The notes beneath the pieces are model-generated. The model searched no databases and had not been told where the DNA came from. It was given only the letters and a program-made list of their open reading frames with translations. A stretch of 64,000 nucleotides of DNA from Alphaproteobacteria bacterium (GTDB taxonomy: Bacteria > Pseudomonadota > Alphaproteobacteria > RF32 > CAG-239), in assembly GCA_015062535.1 (NCBI GenBank), contig SUUK01000004.1, positions 1 through 64,000 of the forward strand. Reading direction: 5' to 3'. The stretch's first letter is position 1, and every line of letters starts with the position of its first letter. Positions 36,501-45,387 of the stretch are shown piece by piece. The translations under genes were made by a program, and so were the position numbers.

Positions 36501-37088
36501 GGTATAGAACAATCGGGACATATAAAAGATGTTGGTGTTGCTCTTTATCATCATTTATTAGAAGAAGAAATAACACGACTAAAACAAAACGACTTATCTG
36601 ATATTAATGGTAACAAAAAACTTACAGAACAAGCTTTGGATTGGAGTGTTCAAATAACAACAGGTGTTCCAATTATTATCCCTGAAACTTATATTCAAGA
36701 TTTAGGTGTGAGATTGGGTCTATATAAGAGAATCGCCTCTTTAAAAAATATTGATGAGATTAATGATATGAGAGAGGAACTTATTGATAGATTTGGCAAT
36801 TTTCCAACTGAGGTTGATAATCTCTTAAAAACTGTTGAAATAAAACAATTGGCATTTATGGCTGGAATCGAAAAAATTGATGCAGGAGCAAAAGGATTTC
36901 TAATTTCTTTTCATAACAATACTTTTAAAAATGCTGATAGATTAATTGATTTTATATCAAAACAATGTGGAATTATTAAGATAAGACCCGACCAAAAACT
37001 ATTTATTGAACAAGATTTATCTAATTACAAATCTCGTCTTGAATTTATCAAAAAATATGTGTCTAAAATATTTGAATTATCTATTTAA
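33597..37088 (+). CDS. mfd: Transcription-repair coupling factor Mfd
   Basis: An 1163-residue translocase that removes stalled RNA polymerase and recruits UvrA. The N-terminal UvrB-like module (about 1-330) includes LPNWDTVPYDRVSP. The CarD-like RNA polymerase-interaction domain begins with YVVHIEHGIGRFEGLE near 490. The RecG-like motor has GDVGFGKTEVA, DEEQHFG and LSATPIPRTL. The TRCF C-terminal domain with RLGLYKRIASL follows. The gene is full length and intact. It ends tail-to-tail with the J-domain gene in a shared TTAA. Confidence 0.96.
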   Translation: MSINFKECNKKTITSVVKDAEAFAIRDLFYSSDKDVLCILSDGVSVRQVKDVLSFIAPEIDILILPNWDTVPYDRVSPNTSIISKRIETLSKLALEPTQKNKRLILTSVGAAIQKLPPKKVFFNSRKTIKVGDKLLFGDFIHYVSINGYMRVEQVMEAGEYAIRGDIIDIFPSSSDKPLRIDLFDDEIERLRLFEVETQRSIGELKFYNFDSANEVILDKNTIKSFRTNYRESFGVSGTKDEIYESISEAKKYIGMENWLPFFYEEPLPNIFDYVPNANIVLGIDIDNALNSKEEIILDHYNARLEALKIKDSSDIDRYRPIEPSLLYLSQKKFIEIINQKDFIKLSNVVLPENNDFIDYKTTPQKKFSTLKNINNLTVYQDLNAEFKINKNKKRIVCCFTEGSMDRMHNMFVENGIKNLHISPSFSDALKMSSNGKIVFVLLELQHGFSSDDYFIVTEQDIWGERKNSRISKKVSAENLINDISSLNIGEYVVHIEHGIGRFEGLENIVTDGIAHDCLKLIYAKGDKLYVPVENIDVITRYGAEDSNVNLDTLGGYAWEAKKSKVKEKIKDIAEKLIKIAAERRLRKAEIFIPERGLYEEFCTRFLYSETDDQINAINDVLKDLSLGTPMDRLICGDVGFGKTEVAIRAAFSVATGGAQVALIVPTTLLARQHYLNFKERLKGFPVKVKMLSRLVSSKESKQIKEDLKNGGLEIVIGTHALLSKDVEFCNLGLLIIDEEQHFGVKHKEKLKQLKSDVHILTLSATPIPRTLQLSLTGVKQLSIIATPPVDRLAARTFVMPFDKMMIREAIYREKYRGGQIFFVCPRVSDIAQIEPKIRELAPDVKIAIAHGQMSPNHLEDVMCDFAEGNADILLSTTIIESGIDMPNVNTMIIYRSDMFGLSQLYQLKGRIGRSKQRGYCYFTIPNQKKLTPIAQKRLDILQALNQLGAGFSLANHDLDIRGAGNILGIEQSGHIKDVGVALYHHLLEEEITRLKQNDLSDINGNKKLTEQALDWSVQITTGVPIIIPETYIQDLGVRLGLYKRIASLKNIDEINDMREELIDRFGNFPTEVDNLLKTVEIKQLAFMAGIEKIDAGAKGFLISFHNNTFKNADRLIDFISKQCGIIKIRPDQKLFIEQDLSNYKSRLEFIKKYVSKIFELSI

Positions 37089-37642
37089 GATAACTTTTCT
37101 AATAGTTTTTTATATGCAGCTGTTAGACGTTTAAACTTTTCTTCTGCTTCTTTATCTTCAGGATGAAGATCCGGATGGCAGGTTTTTGCTAATTTTTTGT
37201 ACTGTTTTTTTAGGTTTTCAATACTAAAGTCATCTACTTTTATTTCTAATTCCTCCATTTTTCTTCTATCATCTCTTGAAAAACGGACTTGTTCTTCAGC
37301 TCTTTTATAGTCATCAAAGCTATGAAGAAACTCTAATTCATCATCTAAATTACAGCCAAATTTATATTTTATCTTTGAATGAAAACTACCGAATCTTGCC
37401 TTTTTACGGAATACTTCTTGTTCATCTTCTTCATTGTCGCCATCAATATAGTAATTCCATTTAGCATTATATTCTTGAACATGCTCTAAACAAAACCAGT
37501 AATATGTTTTTAAACTTCTATCACGAGGAGCTTTAAACTCTCCATCTTTATTGCATCCAGGGTGATCACATTTATGCAAAACTCCTTCATTTTGAGGAGC
37601 AAAATATTTTCTGGTTCTTTTTTTTGATGCAGTTCTAATCAC
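37085..37642 (-). CDS. J-domain protein (DnaJ family), alphaproteobacterial type
   Basis: A 185-residue protein with the J-domain at the C-terminus: helix II to III carries the His-Pro-Asp motif in KTCHPDLHPED, with EEKFKRLTAAYKKL after it. The N-terminal half has a short Cys/His pair region (HKCDHPGCNKDGEF and WFCLEHV) that might bind zinc. C-terminal J-domains with such N-terminal segments are common in alphaproteobacteria; the partner Hsp70 is not near. It overlaps mfd by four bases tail-to-tail. Confidence 0.85.
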   Translation of the reverse strand: MIRTASKKRTRKYFAPQNEGVLHKCDHPGCNKDGEFKAPRDRSLKTYYWFCLEHVQEYNAKWNYYIDGDNEEDEQEVFRKKARFGSFHSKIKYKFGCNLDDELEFLHSFDDYKRAEEQVRFSRDDRRKMEELEIKVDDFSIENLKKQYKKLAKTCHPDLHPEDKEAEEKFKRLTAAYKKLLEKLS

Positions 37643-37799
37643 TTTATTTCCATTTTTGAGGTTAAAATCTTAGTGATTTTATATTAAAAATTAGCATCAG
37701 TCAAACACAAAATTATTTAAAATATTGGTGAAAACATAAAGTTTATATTCTAATAAAATATTTTTTTATTATCTTAAGACTTATAGATGAGAGGAAAAT

Positions 37800-38639
37800 A
37801 TGCCTGAATTACCAGAAGTTGAAACAATAAAAGAAGCGTTAAAAAAAGCGATTACAGATGTAAAAATTGTATCTGTAACCATTCGGAATCGACGTTTTAG
37901 AGAATTAATTCCTGATGATTTTGAAAGTATTGTATCAAATTCTTATGTAAAAAACGTATGGCGAAAAGCTAAATATGCTATAATCGACTTAGATAATGGT
38001 TATAGTATAATTTGGCACTTTGGCATGAGTGGAAAAGTAAAAATAGTTGATAAACCTTTAAGTGTATACGAAAAACACGATCATGTTATTTTTAACACAT
38101 CAATTGGTGAAATTATATTCAATGATACTAGAAGATTTGGACTTATAACATACACAAAGACTCTAAACATAAATACTCATCACTTGTTCAAAAATATGGG
38201 ATTAGAACCCTTTGATGACAAACTTGATGCAAACTATCTTCTAGATAAATTCAAAAATAAAAAGCTTCCGATAAAAGTTGCACTTTTAGACCAAAGAATC
38301 GTCAATGGTATTGGTAATATATATGCTTCAGAGGCATTATATCTTGCTAGAATATCACCTTTTAGAGAGTGCAATCTACTTTCAAAAGAAGAATTAACAC
38401 TACTAATAAAATCTATTAGAACGACTCTAAATAAAGCAATAAAAGCAGGCGGCTCAACACTTCGTGATTATAGAAAGCCAGATGGTAGTACAGGCTATTT
38501 CCAGAATCAACACTGTGTATATAACAAGACAGGACAACGTTGCCCTAATTGCACTTGCGATATAAATAAAACCAAAGGAATCAAAAAAATAGTTCAAGGA
38601 GGACGTTCTACTTTTTATTGCGAAACACTACAACAGTGA
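37800..38639 (+). CDS. mutM: Formamidopyrimidine-DNA glycosylase with an altered zinc finger
   Basis: A 279-residue bifunctional 8-oxoguanine glycosylase/AP lyase. The N-terminal MPELPEVETIK supplies the catalytic Pro2 and Glu3 after Met removal. The helix-two-turn-helix has LLDQRIVNGIGNIYASEAL. The C-terminal finger reads RCPNC and later GGRSTFYCETLQQ at the end: the usual final C-x-x-C is C-E-T-L, so the fourth zinc Cys is missing. An extra Cys in PNCTC may substitute. A GAGAGG ribosome binding site precedes the ATG. mutM-rpsT-dnaA order fits alphaproteobacteria. Confidence 0.93.
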   Translation: MPELPEVETIKEALKKAITDVKIVSVTIRNRRFRELIPDDFESIVSNSYVKNVWRKAKYAIIDLDNGYSIIWHFGMSGKVKIVDKPLSVYEKHDHVIFNTSIGEIIFNDTRRFGLITYTKTLNINTHHLFKNMGLEPFDDKLDANYLLDKFKNKKLPIKVALLDQRIVNGIGNIYASEALYLARISPFRECNLLSKEELTLLIKSIRTTLNKAIKAGGSTLRDYRKPDGSTGYFQNQHCVYNKTGQRCPNCTCDINKTKGIKKIVQGGRSTFYCETLQQ

Positions 38640-38646
38640 GGTTTTA

Positions 38647-39018
38647 ATGAAAACAAAATATTTAGCTATAATTTTTAGTATTTTAATATCAATAAACTCT
38701 TTTGCAAAAGACTCTAGCTTTATAGCTGGTTTTGAAGATATACCTATCGCTTCTAATATGATTCAAAATTCAGACAACGACATATCTTTTAATAATGAAG
38801 AAACAAGATATATAGAAACAAGCTTAATTGCAAAAAAGAAAACATCTTTTGATTCATTTAAACATTTTTACATAGAGACTCTGCCTCATCTTGGTTGGAA
38901 ATTACACTTAAATAACCAAAAATCACTAATCTTTTATCGTGAAAATGATATTTTAGAGTTCCAAAAACAGTCAAACACCCCTCTAAAAGTGAATATAACC
39001 TTAAAAAACAGAAATTAA
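38647..39018 (+). CDS. Small secreted protein of unknown function
   Basis: A 123-residue protein beginning seven bases after the mutM stop, so probably co-transcribed. A signal peptide (residues 1-20, ending NSFAKD) is followed by a short mature region with a conserved-looking core ETLPHLGWKLH and LIFYREND, which suggests an alpha/beta fold of about 70 residues. No lipobox. I do not recognise a family with confidence. Similar small periplasmic proteins occur next to mutM or rpsT in some alphaproteobacteria; that is inference. Confidence 0.6.
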   Translation: MKTKYLAIIFSILISINSFAKDSSFIAGFEDIPIASNMIQNSDNDISFNNEETRYIETSLIAKKKTSFDSFKHFYIETLPHLGWKLHLNNQKSLIFYRENDILEFQKQSNTPLKVNITLKNRN

Positions 39019-39042
39019 TTTCAATTTTTTTTAAAAAATTTG

Positions 39043-39070
39043 TTGACTATCACAGATTATAGAGTATAAG
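39043..39070 (+). promoter_or_regulatory. Sigma-70-like promoter of rpsT
   Basis: TTGACT at 39043-39048 and TATAAG at 39065-39070 are separated by 16 bases, 51 bases before the rpsT start. Confidence 0.65.
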
Positions 39071-39121
39071 TGTTTCAGAATTTTATTTGTAATTAACTTA
39101 AATTTAGACAGGATTAAAAAT

Positions 39122-39382
39122 ATGGCCAATCATAAATCGGCAAAAACAAGAATAAACAGAAACAATAAAAGAAGCATCATCAATGGTGCTCGTAGAAGTA
39201 GAGTTAGAACTTTTGTAAAGAAAGTTATTGCTGCTGTATTAGCTGGTGATAAAGAACTTGCTACTTCTGCTCTTAAAGTAGCTGAAAGCGAAATGATGAG
39301 AGCTGCTCAAAAAGGTGTATTCCATAAGAACAAGGCTTCTCGTACAATTTCTCGTTTGAGCCAAAAAGTAAAAGCTCTTTAA
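39122..39382 (+). CDS. rpsT: 30S ribosomal protein S20
   Basis: An 86-residue basic helical protein starting MANHKSAKTRINRNNKR, diagnostic of bS20. KGVFHKNKASRTISRLSQKV is the conserved C-terminal helix. It has its own promoter and terminator, and sits upstream of dnaA as in many alphaproteobacteria. Confidence 0.96.
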   Translation: MANHKSAKTRINRNNKRSIINGARRSRVRTFVKKVIAAVLAGDKELATSALKVAESEMMRAAQKGVFHKNKASRTISRLSQKVKAL

Positions 39383-39405
39383 TTTTATTGTTCTTTTAAG
39401 GGTTA

Positions 39406-39444
39406 ACGCAAACGTTTCACTCTATAGTGGCGTTTGCGTTTTTT
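39406..39444 (+). terminator. Terminator of rpsT
   Basis: ACGCAAACG (39406-39414) pairs with CGTTTGCGT (39431-39439) with a 16-base loop, followed by T5. Confidence 0.85.
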
Positions 39445-39887
39445 CGTTTTTATTTCAAGGATTTAAACCGAATCTCTTACAGAATCTATGTCAAGCTATT
39501 TTATTTAAAAATTGTTAAAAAAAGTATTTGTATTTCCTTTCATCTACCAATAAGGTGTCCTCAAGTTAATTGATAGATGATTTAGTAAAATAATTTTCTA
39601 CTAGAAAACAAAAAAGCTTTTTCATCCTATCAAAGAGGGACTTAAAAAAAAAGAATCTAATATACTTAAAAGATTTGTAATACTTTAAGAAACTCTGGCA
39701 AGCATGAACAAAACAAAACGAATCATTACTTATTCAAAGTGTATTGAGATTGATGCTTTAATGATATTATTTTGGACCATTTATTGGTAGGCGGTTGAAG
39801 ATGGAGCTAATTAAAGGAAGAAACAACAAATAACCAATAAAACAACAACTATGATTTTATGTAATATATCTAAAGTGGGAGATGGAT
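39445..39887. other. Non-coding region upstream of dnaA
   Basis: About 440 bp without a gene on either strand (a 64-codon antisense frame at 39811-40005 is a shadow of dnaA). It is AT-rich with scattered A- and T-runs. The best DnaA-box-like word is TTATTCAAA near 39729, one mismatch from TTATNCACA, and no cluster of boxes is visible, so an origin is not supported. It probably carries the dnaA promoter and a long leader. GTGGGAG near 39875 is the dnaA ribosome binding site. Confidence 0.5.
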
Positions 39888-41339
39888 ATGGCAGAAGAAG
39901 CATTTGTAAGTGAAGAACGTGCAGTTGATACTCAATGGGGTATGATTTGCAGTCAGCTAAAGATGGAATTTGGCGAAACTGCATTTGACAGCTGGCTAAA
40001 GCCACTTACAGTTGGTGATTTTAATAATGGAGTTATGAATATTTGCGCTCCGACTGCTTTTATGAAGAACTGGGTTGTAACTCATTATTCAGATAGAATT
40101 AGCAAAATTTGGGAACAACAAAATCCTGAAATCAAGAAAATTAATTTTGTTGTACATACAGGCTTTAGCAACAGACGTACAACAGACACTTCTTTACTAA
40201 AGAAGATATCTTCAACACCTACACCTCAAAATATTTATGGTGGCAATATAAATAGTAGCTCATTTGGATTAGTTGCAGGCTCTGCTCTTGCAAATGACGC
40301 AAGCAAGAATCCAGCTAACGCTACATTCCCTAATCCAAACTATACTTTTGAAAACTTTGTTGTTGGCAAGACAAATGAGTTTGCATACGCTGCCGCAAAA
40401 AAAGTTGCAGAATCTAAGAATGTATCTTTTAATCCATTGTTCTTATATTCTAGCGTTGGTTTAGGTAAAACTCACTTAATGCACTCTATCATTTGGCACA
40501 TCAAAAAGAACAACCCTGATAGAAATGTTATCTATTTAACAGCAGAGCAATTCGTTTATAAATTTGTCAAAGCTCTTCGTTACAAAGATACAACAGCTTT
40601 TAAGGAACAATTCCGTTCAGTTGATGTATTGATGGTTGACGACTTCCAATTCATGGGCAACAAAGGAACAACTCAAGAAGAATTCTTCCATACATTCAGC
40701 TCACTTGTAGAAGAAGGCAAACAAGTTATTATCGCCGCTGATAAATCACCTACAGATTTAGAAGGTATTGAAGAGCGCTTAAAATCTCGTTTGGTTGGCG
40801 GACTTGTAGTAGATATTATGCCTACAGATTTTGATTTAAGAATGGGCATCTTAAAGAAAAAAGCGGAATTGATGAACATTGAATTACCATCAAAAGTTGC
40901 AGAATTTCTTGCTCAAAAGATAACATCTAATGTTAGAGAACTAGAAGGCTCCCTCAAAAGAGTTGCAGCACATTCTCTACTTCTTTCAGGCAAAGAAATA
41001 ACTCTTGATATGACACAAGATGTATTAAAAGACATGCTTCGTTCAATTGACAGAAAAACAACTATTGATGAGATTCAAAAGAAAGTTGCAGAACACTTTA
41101 ATATATCAGTTAAAGAATTACAGTCTTCTCGTAGAGCAAGAACTGTTGCAAGACCAAGACAAGTTGCTATGTATCTAGCAAAACAACTTACATCACGTTC
41201 ACTTCCAGAAATTGGTCGTAAGTTTGATAGAGATCATACAACTGTTATGCACGCAGTAAGAAAAGTAGAAGAACTAATTGTTGAAGATCAAAATTTAGCA
41301 GAAAACATTGAAATTTTGAGAAGAACATTAGAAAACTAA
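39888..41339 (+). CDS. dnaA: Chromosomal replication initiator DnaA
   Basis: A 483-residue AAA+ initiator. Domain I (1-85) has the FDSWLKPL helix, followed by a short domain II linker. Domain III has Walker A SVGLGKTHL and Walker B LMVDDFQF. Domain IV has the DnaA-box recognition helix RDHTTVMHAVRKVE. GGGAG lies six bases before ATG 39888; the earlier ATG 39882 abuts the site, so the shorter start is preferred. dnaA-dnaN-recF follow in order, probably one operon with internal starts. Confidence 0.96.
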   Translation: MAEEAFVSEERAVDTQWGMICSQLKMEFGETAFDSWLKPLTVGDFNNGVMNICAPTAFMKNWVVTHYSDRISKIWEQQNPEIKKINFVVHTGFSNRRTTDTSLLKKISSTPTPQNIYGGNINSSSFGLVAGSALANDASKNPANATFPNPNYTFENFVVGKTNEFAYAAAKKVAESKNVSFNPLFLYSSVGLGKTHLMHSIIWHIKKNNPDRNVIYLTAEQFVYKFVKALRYKDTTAFKEQFRSVDVLMVDDFQFMGNKGTTQEEFFHTFSSLVEEGKQVIIAADKSPTDLEGIEERLKSRLVGGLVVDIMPTDFDLRMGILKKKAELMNIELPSKVAEFLAQKITSNVRELEGSLKRVAAHSLLLSGKEITLDMTQDVLKDMLRSIDRKTTIDEIQKKVAEHFNISVKELQSSRRARTVARPRQVAMYLAKQLTSRSLPEIGRKFDRDHTTVMHAVRKVEELIVEDQNLAENIEILRRTLEN

Positions 41340-41450
41340 TTTTCTTAAAACAAAAAACTTGTTGAAGACTTATTTTTTAACTTCTGATTTTATTGATTTA
41401 TGATAAAATACAAGAAGAAGAGAAATAAGTCTTTTTTTAGGATAAAAATA

Positions 41451-42569
41451 ATGAAATTTACAATAGAACGCGCACATTTTTTAAAAACACTCAGCCATGT
41501 ACAGAGCATTGTTGAGAAAAGAAACACCATACCAGTATTATCTAACGTTAGAATCGAAGCAAAAGGTTCTACCATAAACTTTAAAGCTACTGATATGGAT
41601 ATTGAAATAACAGAAGTTGTAGAAGCAAACATTGCAGAAGAAGGGGCAACAACAGCTCCTGCACATATGCTATATGACATTGTTAGAAAATTATCAGATG
41701 GGTCTGACATAGAAATAACTTACCCTGATGAAAAAGGTGCTTTAAGAATCGCATCTGGACGTTCTAAATTCTCTCTTTCAACTATTGGTGTTGAAGATTT
41801 CCCAATTATCTCTGGCGACAATCTTCCTATCAATTTTGAAATAAATAAAGATGAATTAAAGACTCTTATTGATCGCACTCAATTTTCTGCATCTGTTGAA
41901 GAAGCTCGCTACTACTTAAATGGTTTGTACGTTCATGCCAAAAACGAAGGTGACACAAAAGTTTTAAGAGTAGTTGCAACCGATGGTCACAGACTTGCTT
42001 GTGCAGAATCTCCACTTCCTCAAGGGGCTGAAAAATTAGAAGGTGTTATTATTCCTAGAAAATCTGTATTAGAAATAAGAAAACTTTTAGATGATGTATC
42101 TCAAGAAAATGTAACAATGGCATTATCTGAAAATAAAGTTAGAATTTCCTTTGAAGATATAACTCTAACATCTAAGCTTATAGATGGAACATTCCCTGAT
42201 TATGAAAGAGTTATCCCAACAGATAACGATAAAATATTAGAAGTTAATGTTAAAGAATTAGCATCTGCTGTTGATAGAGTTTCAGTTGTTACAGAAAGAA
42301 GCAGAGGTATCCGCTTAATTACAGATACAAATCATGTAACTATTGCAGCTTCTAATGCAGAATTAGGCAATGCTACAGAAGAACTAGAAGCTAAATATGA
42401 TAAAGAATCCATTGATACAGGCTATAACTTCCGCTACTTGCTTGATATTTTAGCTCAAATCAAAGGTGAAGAAGTTCGCTTTAGTTTGTCAGGAAGCGCA
42501 GCCGCAACTGTTATCAATGATACTTCTGACAATAGCGCAATTTATGTTTTAATGCCTATGAGAATATAG
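41451..42569 (+). CDS. dnaN: DNA polymerase III beta sliding clamp
   Basis: A 372-residue three-domain clamp. MKFTIERAHFLKTLSHVQS begins it and SIVEKRNTIPVLSNV is the conserved N-terminal core; VIIPRKSVLEIRKLL opens the middle-to-third domain. The C-terminal YVLMPMRI is the standard end. ATG 41451 matches family starts; the longer frame from 41400 lacks support. The stop overlaps the recF start as TAGTG. Confidence 0.97.
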   Translation: MKFTIERAHFLKTLSHVQSIVEKRNTIPVLSNVRIEAKGSTINFKATDMDIEITEVVEANIAEEGATTAPAHMLYDIVRKLSDGSDIEITYPDEKGALRIASGRSKFSLSTIGVEDFPIISGDNLPINFEINKDELKTLIDRTQFSASVEEARYYLNGLYVHAKNEGDTKVLRVVATDGHRLACAESPLPQGAEKLEGVIIPRKSVLEIRKLLDDVSQENVTMALSENKVRISFEDITLTSKLIDGTFPDYERVIPTDNDKILEVNVKELASAVDRVSVVTERSRGIRLITDTNHVTIAASNAELGNATEELEAKYDKESIDTGYNFRYLLDILAQIKGEEVRFSLSGSAAATVINDTSDNSAIYVLMPMRI

Positions 42570-43801
42570 TGAATACGGCTTTTAACATAGATAATTTCAA
42601 TGATTTAACAAAGGTCAGTTCTGCTTTAAAGCGTCTGACCTTAGTTAACTTTAGAAACTACAAATACCTAAGGCTAAACTTTGATAAAAAATTTATTGTA
42701 TTAAGCGGTGAAAATGGAAGCGGTAAGACAAACATTTTAGAAGCTATATCTTTTTTATCTCAAGGCAGAGGACTTCGTAACTCAAAGCTTTCCGATGTAA
42801 AAACTTTTGATTTTCTCGCTAATGAACAAAGCACCCCCACCTTTATAAATAACAATGGTTGGGCTGTGTCTGCACAAATCATAAGAGACCAAGATGAGTA
42901 CAATATTGGTACAGCCGTAGAAAGCTCTAAAAAAGAAATTAACTACAATGAAACCAAAGAGATTGAACGAAGAATCATCAATATTAATAACCAAAAAGTG
43001 TCTTCCCAAAATGAACTAGGTAACTATATTTCTCTTATTTGGGTAACCCCTCAGATGGATAGGTTATTTCAAACAAGCTCCCAAAATAGAAGAAGTTTTT
43101 TAGATAGAATTGTTTATTTATTTGATACGAATCATGCCAAACGCTTATCGTCTTTTGATAATGTCTATAGACAATGGCTACAAATATTAAAAAGCGGAAA
43201 TATAAATAATAATTGGCTTTACTCTCTAGAAGAACAAATCGCAGGAATCGGTGTTGCAATTGCCGCTGCAAGAAAGGAACAAATCACAAAATTAAATACC
43301 TTCATGGAACACAATGTTGATGATATATTCCCTGAAGCAACTTTATTACTTGACGGCACAATTGAAAAGATGCTTGATGAAAAGCCAGCCATTTATGTAG
43401 AAGATTTTTACAAAGAATCCCTTTTAAGTCAAAGACGCTCCATTTTAAATAATGATAATGGCGTAGGAATTAATAAAACCGACTTAAAAGCAATATACAA
43501 AAAGAAAAACGTTCCAGCTAATTTCTGTTCAACTGGAGAACAAAAATCTCTACTTTTAAGCATCATATTATCGCAAGCAAGATGCCTTAGTTCATTTAAG
43601 GGCATTCCACCTATTTTACTCTTAGACGAATTAGATGCTCACTTAGACGATATCAAAAAAAATGCATTTATTAATAAGGTAGGAGAGCTTAATACTCAAT
43701 CATTTTTAACAACAACAAATATTTTTGAGTTTAGCAATTTAGGTAATCGTGCTCAATTTTTTGAAATAAAAAACAACAGTGTTTCTGAAATTCAGATTTA
43801 A
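42569..43801 (+). CDS. recF: DNA replication and repair protein RecF
   Basis: A 410-residue SMC-like ATPase. Walker A is LSGENGSGKTNILEAI, the signature region is FCSTGEQKSLLLSIIL, and Walker B is PILLLDELDAHLD. It loads RecA at gaps with RecOR. The start is GTG 42569, overlapping the dnaN stop, so translation is coupled. The N-terminus is about 20 residues longer than usual, starting before the conserved LKRLTLVNFRNY. A hairpin terminator follows directly after the stop. Confidence 0.95.
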   Translation: MNTAFNIDNFNDLTKVSSALKRLTLVNFRNYKYLRLNFDKKFIVLSGENGSGKTNILEAISFLSQGRGLRNSKLSDVKTFDFLANEQSTPTFINNNGWAVSAQIIRDQDEYNIGTAVESSKKEINYNETKEIERRIININNQKVSSQNELGNYISLIWVTPQMDRLFQTSSQNRRSFLDRIVYLFDTNHAKRLSSFDNVYRQWLQILKSGNINNNWLYSLEEQIAGIGVAIAAARKEQITKLNTFMEHNVDDIFPEATLLLDGTIEKMLDEKPAIYVEDFYKESLLSQRRSILNNDNGVGINKTDLKAIYKKKNVPANFCSTGEQKSLLLSIILSQARCLSSFKGIPPILLLDELDAHLDDIKKNAFINKVGELNTQSFLTTTNIFEFSNLGNRAQFFEIKNNSVSEIQI

Positions 43802-43832
43802 AAAAGGCCACATATTTTATGTGACCTTTTCT
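43802..43832. terminator. Terminator between recF and gpsA
   Basis: AAAAGGCCACATA and TATGTGACCTTTT pair over 13 positions with one C-A mismatch and a three-base loop, with A/T runs on both sides. It serves convergent recF and gpsA. Confidence 0.8.
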
Positions 43833-43851
43833 ATATGTATCTAACAAAAAA

Positions 43852-44820
43852 CTATTCAAACTCTTGTTTTAGGGTTCTATCAAATATTGAGCGAATCGTT
43901 TCTTTAATATCAGCCCCGCCATATACAGCATCATAAAGAGCCTGACATATTGGCATACTAATATTATCTCTATCTGCAATATTTTTAACAGCTTTTAAAG
44001 TAAAATAGCCCTCTGCTAGTTTTCCAAAATTTTCTCCTTTCGCAAACTTTTCACCAAAAGTTCTATTATGAGAATGTTTAGAAAACAGTGTTGCTTCATA
44101 ATCACCTAGATGAGATAAACCATAAGCTGTTAGAGGGTTTCCTCCAAAATGCTTAATAAAACGCCCCACCTCAACAGGAGCTCTTGCCATTAAAGCTCCT
44201 TTCAAGCCATACCACTCAAGTCCATCTAAAATACCTGCTGCAATTCCTATAACATTTTTAAGAGCTGCACCTATTTGATTACCAATAAAGTCAGACCCAT
44301 AATAGAATCTAATCAAATCACTTTGCATGATTTTAATTACCCTATCTTTCACTTCTTCTTCATTGCTATCAATTACCGCACATGACGGAACTTTTTTCAT
44401 ATAGTCTTGCACATGGCCAGGACCACCAAGTGTTGCAATATGTATAGATTGAGAAATTTCTTGGCACATAACATCACTTAGAATTGTTGCATTTGGCTCT
44501 TCTAAACCTTTCATTGCAAGCAAAAATGTCTTACCTTCTATATTATACCCATTCAACTCTTTCGCAAGAGAACGCAAATGCTGACACCCAATAGAAATAA
44601 TAATAAAGTCATTATCAAGAACATCTTTAATATGTTCATGCAAACTCATATTATCACTTAAGGTTAGGTATGGATTTTTTCGAGTATTTTTTAGCTCAAT
44701 AAAATCAGGAGCATCCGGTTTACTATATATTTTAACATGTTCCGCGTTACAATAATTTGCTGCATACCAAGCTAAAAAAGTACCCCAACGCCCGCTTCCG
44801 ATAACAGAAATACCTGACAT
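43852..44820 (-). CDS. gpsA: Glycerol-3-phosphate dehydrogenase (NAD(P)+)
   Basis: A 322-residue enzyme of phospholipid precursor synthesis. The Rossmann motif is VIGSGRWGTFLAW at the N-terminus. ALKNVIGIAAGILDGL carries the catalytic Lys. YGLSHLGDYEATLFSKHSHNR is the usual substrate-binding segment (residues near 245). The chosen ATG 44820 has AAGG at nine bases; an upstream ATG 44829 abuts that site. It is convergent with recF. Confidence 0.92.
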   Translation of the reverse strand: MSGISVIGSGRWGTFLAWYAANYCNAEHVKIYSKPDAPDFIELKNTRKNPYLTLSDNMSLHEHIKDVLDNDFIIISIGCQHLRSLAKELNGYNIEGKTFLLAMKGLEEPNATILSDVMCQEISQSIHIATLGGPGHVQDYMKKVPSCAVIDSNEEEVKDRVIKIMQSDLIRFYYGSDFIGNQIGAALKNVIGIAAGILDGLEWYGLKGALMARAPVEVGRFIKHFGGNPLTAYGLSHLGDYEATLFSKHSHNRTFGEKFAKGENFGKLAEGYFTLKAVKNIADRDNISMPICQALYDAVYGGADIKETIRSIFDRTLKQEFE

Positions 44821-44948
44821 ATCTTTCATCCTTATTTATATTAATTTTATTGTAATTTAAGCACGAAAAAACATCTTGGCAAATCAAGTTTACAAGAAAT
44901 CAACAAAACTATTGAAAATTTTACAAAAAACAACAAGTCATACTATTA

Positions 44949-45302
44949 TTAGGATTTCTTCTTAATACGTTGTCTACCTATAATAGCATTAATATAATCA
45001 AACTTTGCAAAAGACTTATATGCAATATCTAAACTTTGATTTTCACCATAGAAAACTTTATTTGCTAATCCTTTTATAGCATCATCTATTTTCTTAAAAG
45101 CTTCATTGTAGTCTTTATTATAATTGTTTTTGGCTTTTTTTTGCACTAGATCATGATATGCAGCAATCACTTTAGCAGTCTCATCTGCAGAATTTGCATA
45201 CCCTTTCCTCTCAAATTCATGCATAATTTGAGATGTTGTCTGATAAAAACACTTATGTGTTAATATGCTTTTCTGTGTTTCATTTTTACTGTCTATAATC
45301 AT
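44949..45302 (-). CDS. Small unknown helical protein
   Basis: About 117 residues from ATG 45302 (an alternative ATG at 45329 would add a hydrophobic start, MCTFGVLVFM). Lys/Asn/Asp-rich and helical, with no clear domain. The C-terminus is basic (RQRIKKKS). No ribosome binding site is convincing for either start. It lies between gpsA and the rpmH promoter on the opposite strand from rpmH. It could be a lineage-specific protein; function unknown. Confidence 0.45.
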   Translation of the reverse strand: MIIDSKNETQKSILTHKCFYQTTSQIMHEFERKGYANSADETAKVIAAYHDLVQKKAKNNYNKDYNEAFKKIDDAIKGLANKVFYGENQSLDIAYKSFAKFDYINAIIGRQRIKKKS

Positions 45303-45387
45303 AAAAACCAAAACTCCAAATGTACACATATTATTTATAGCATAATTATTTTAACATTCAAGCATTTTATTTTTAACAAAAAAAATA

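Noticed and set aside
39720..39740. DnaA box TTATTCAAA as evidence for oriC.
   Set aside because: A single word with one mismatch in an AT-rich region is expected by chance; no second box was seen.
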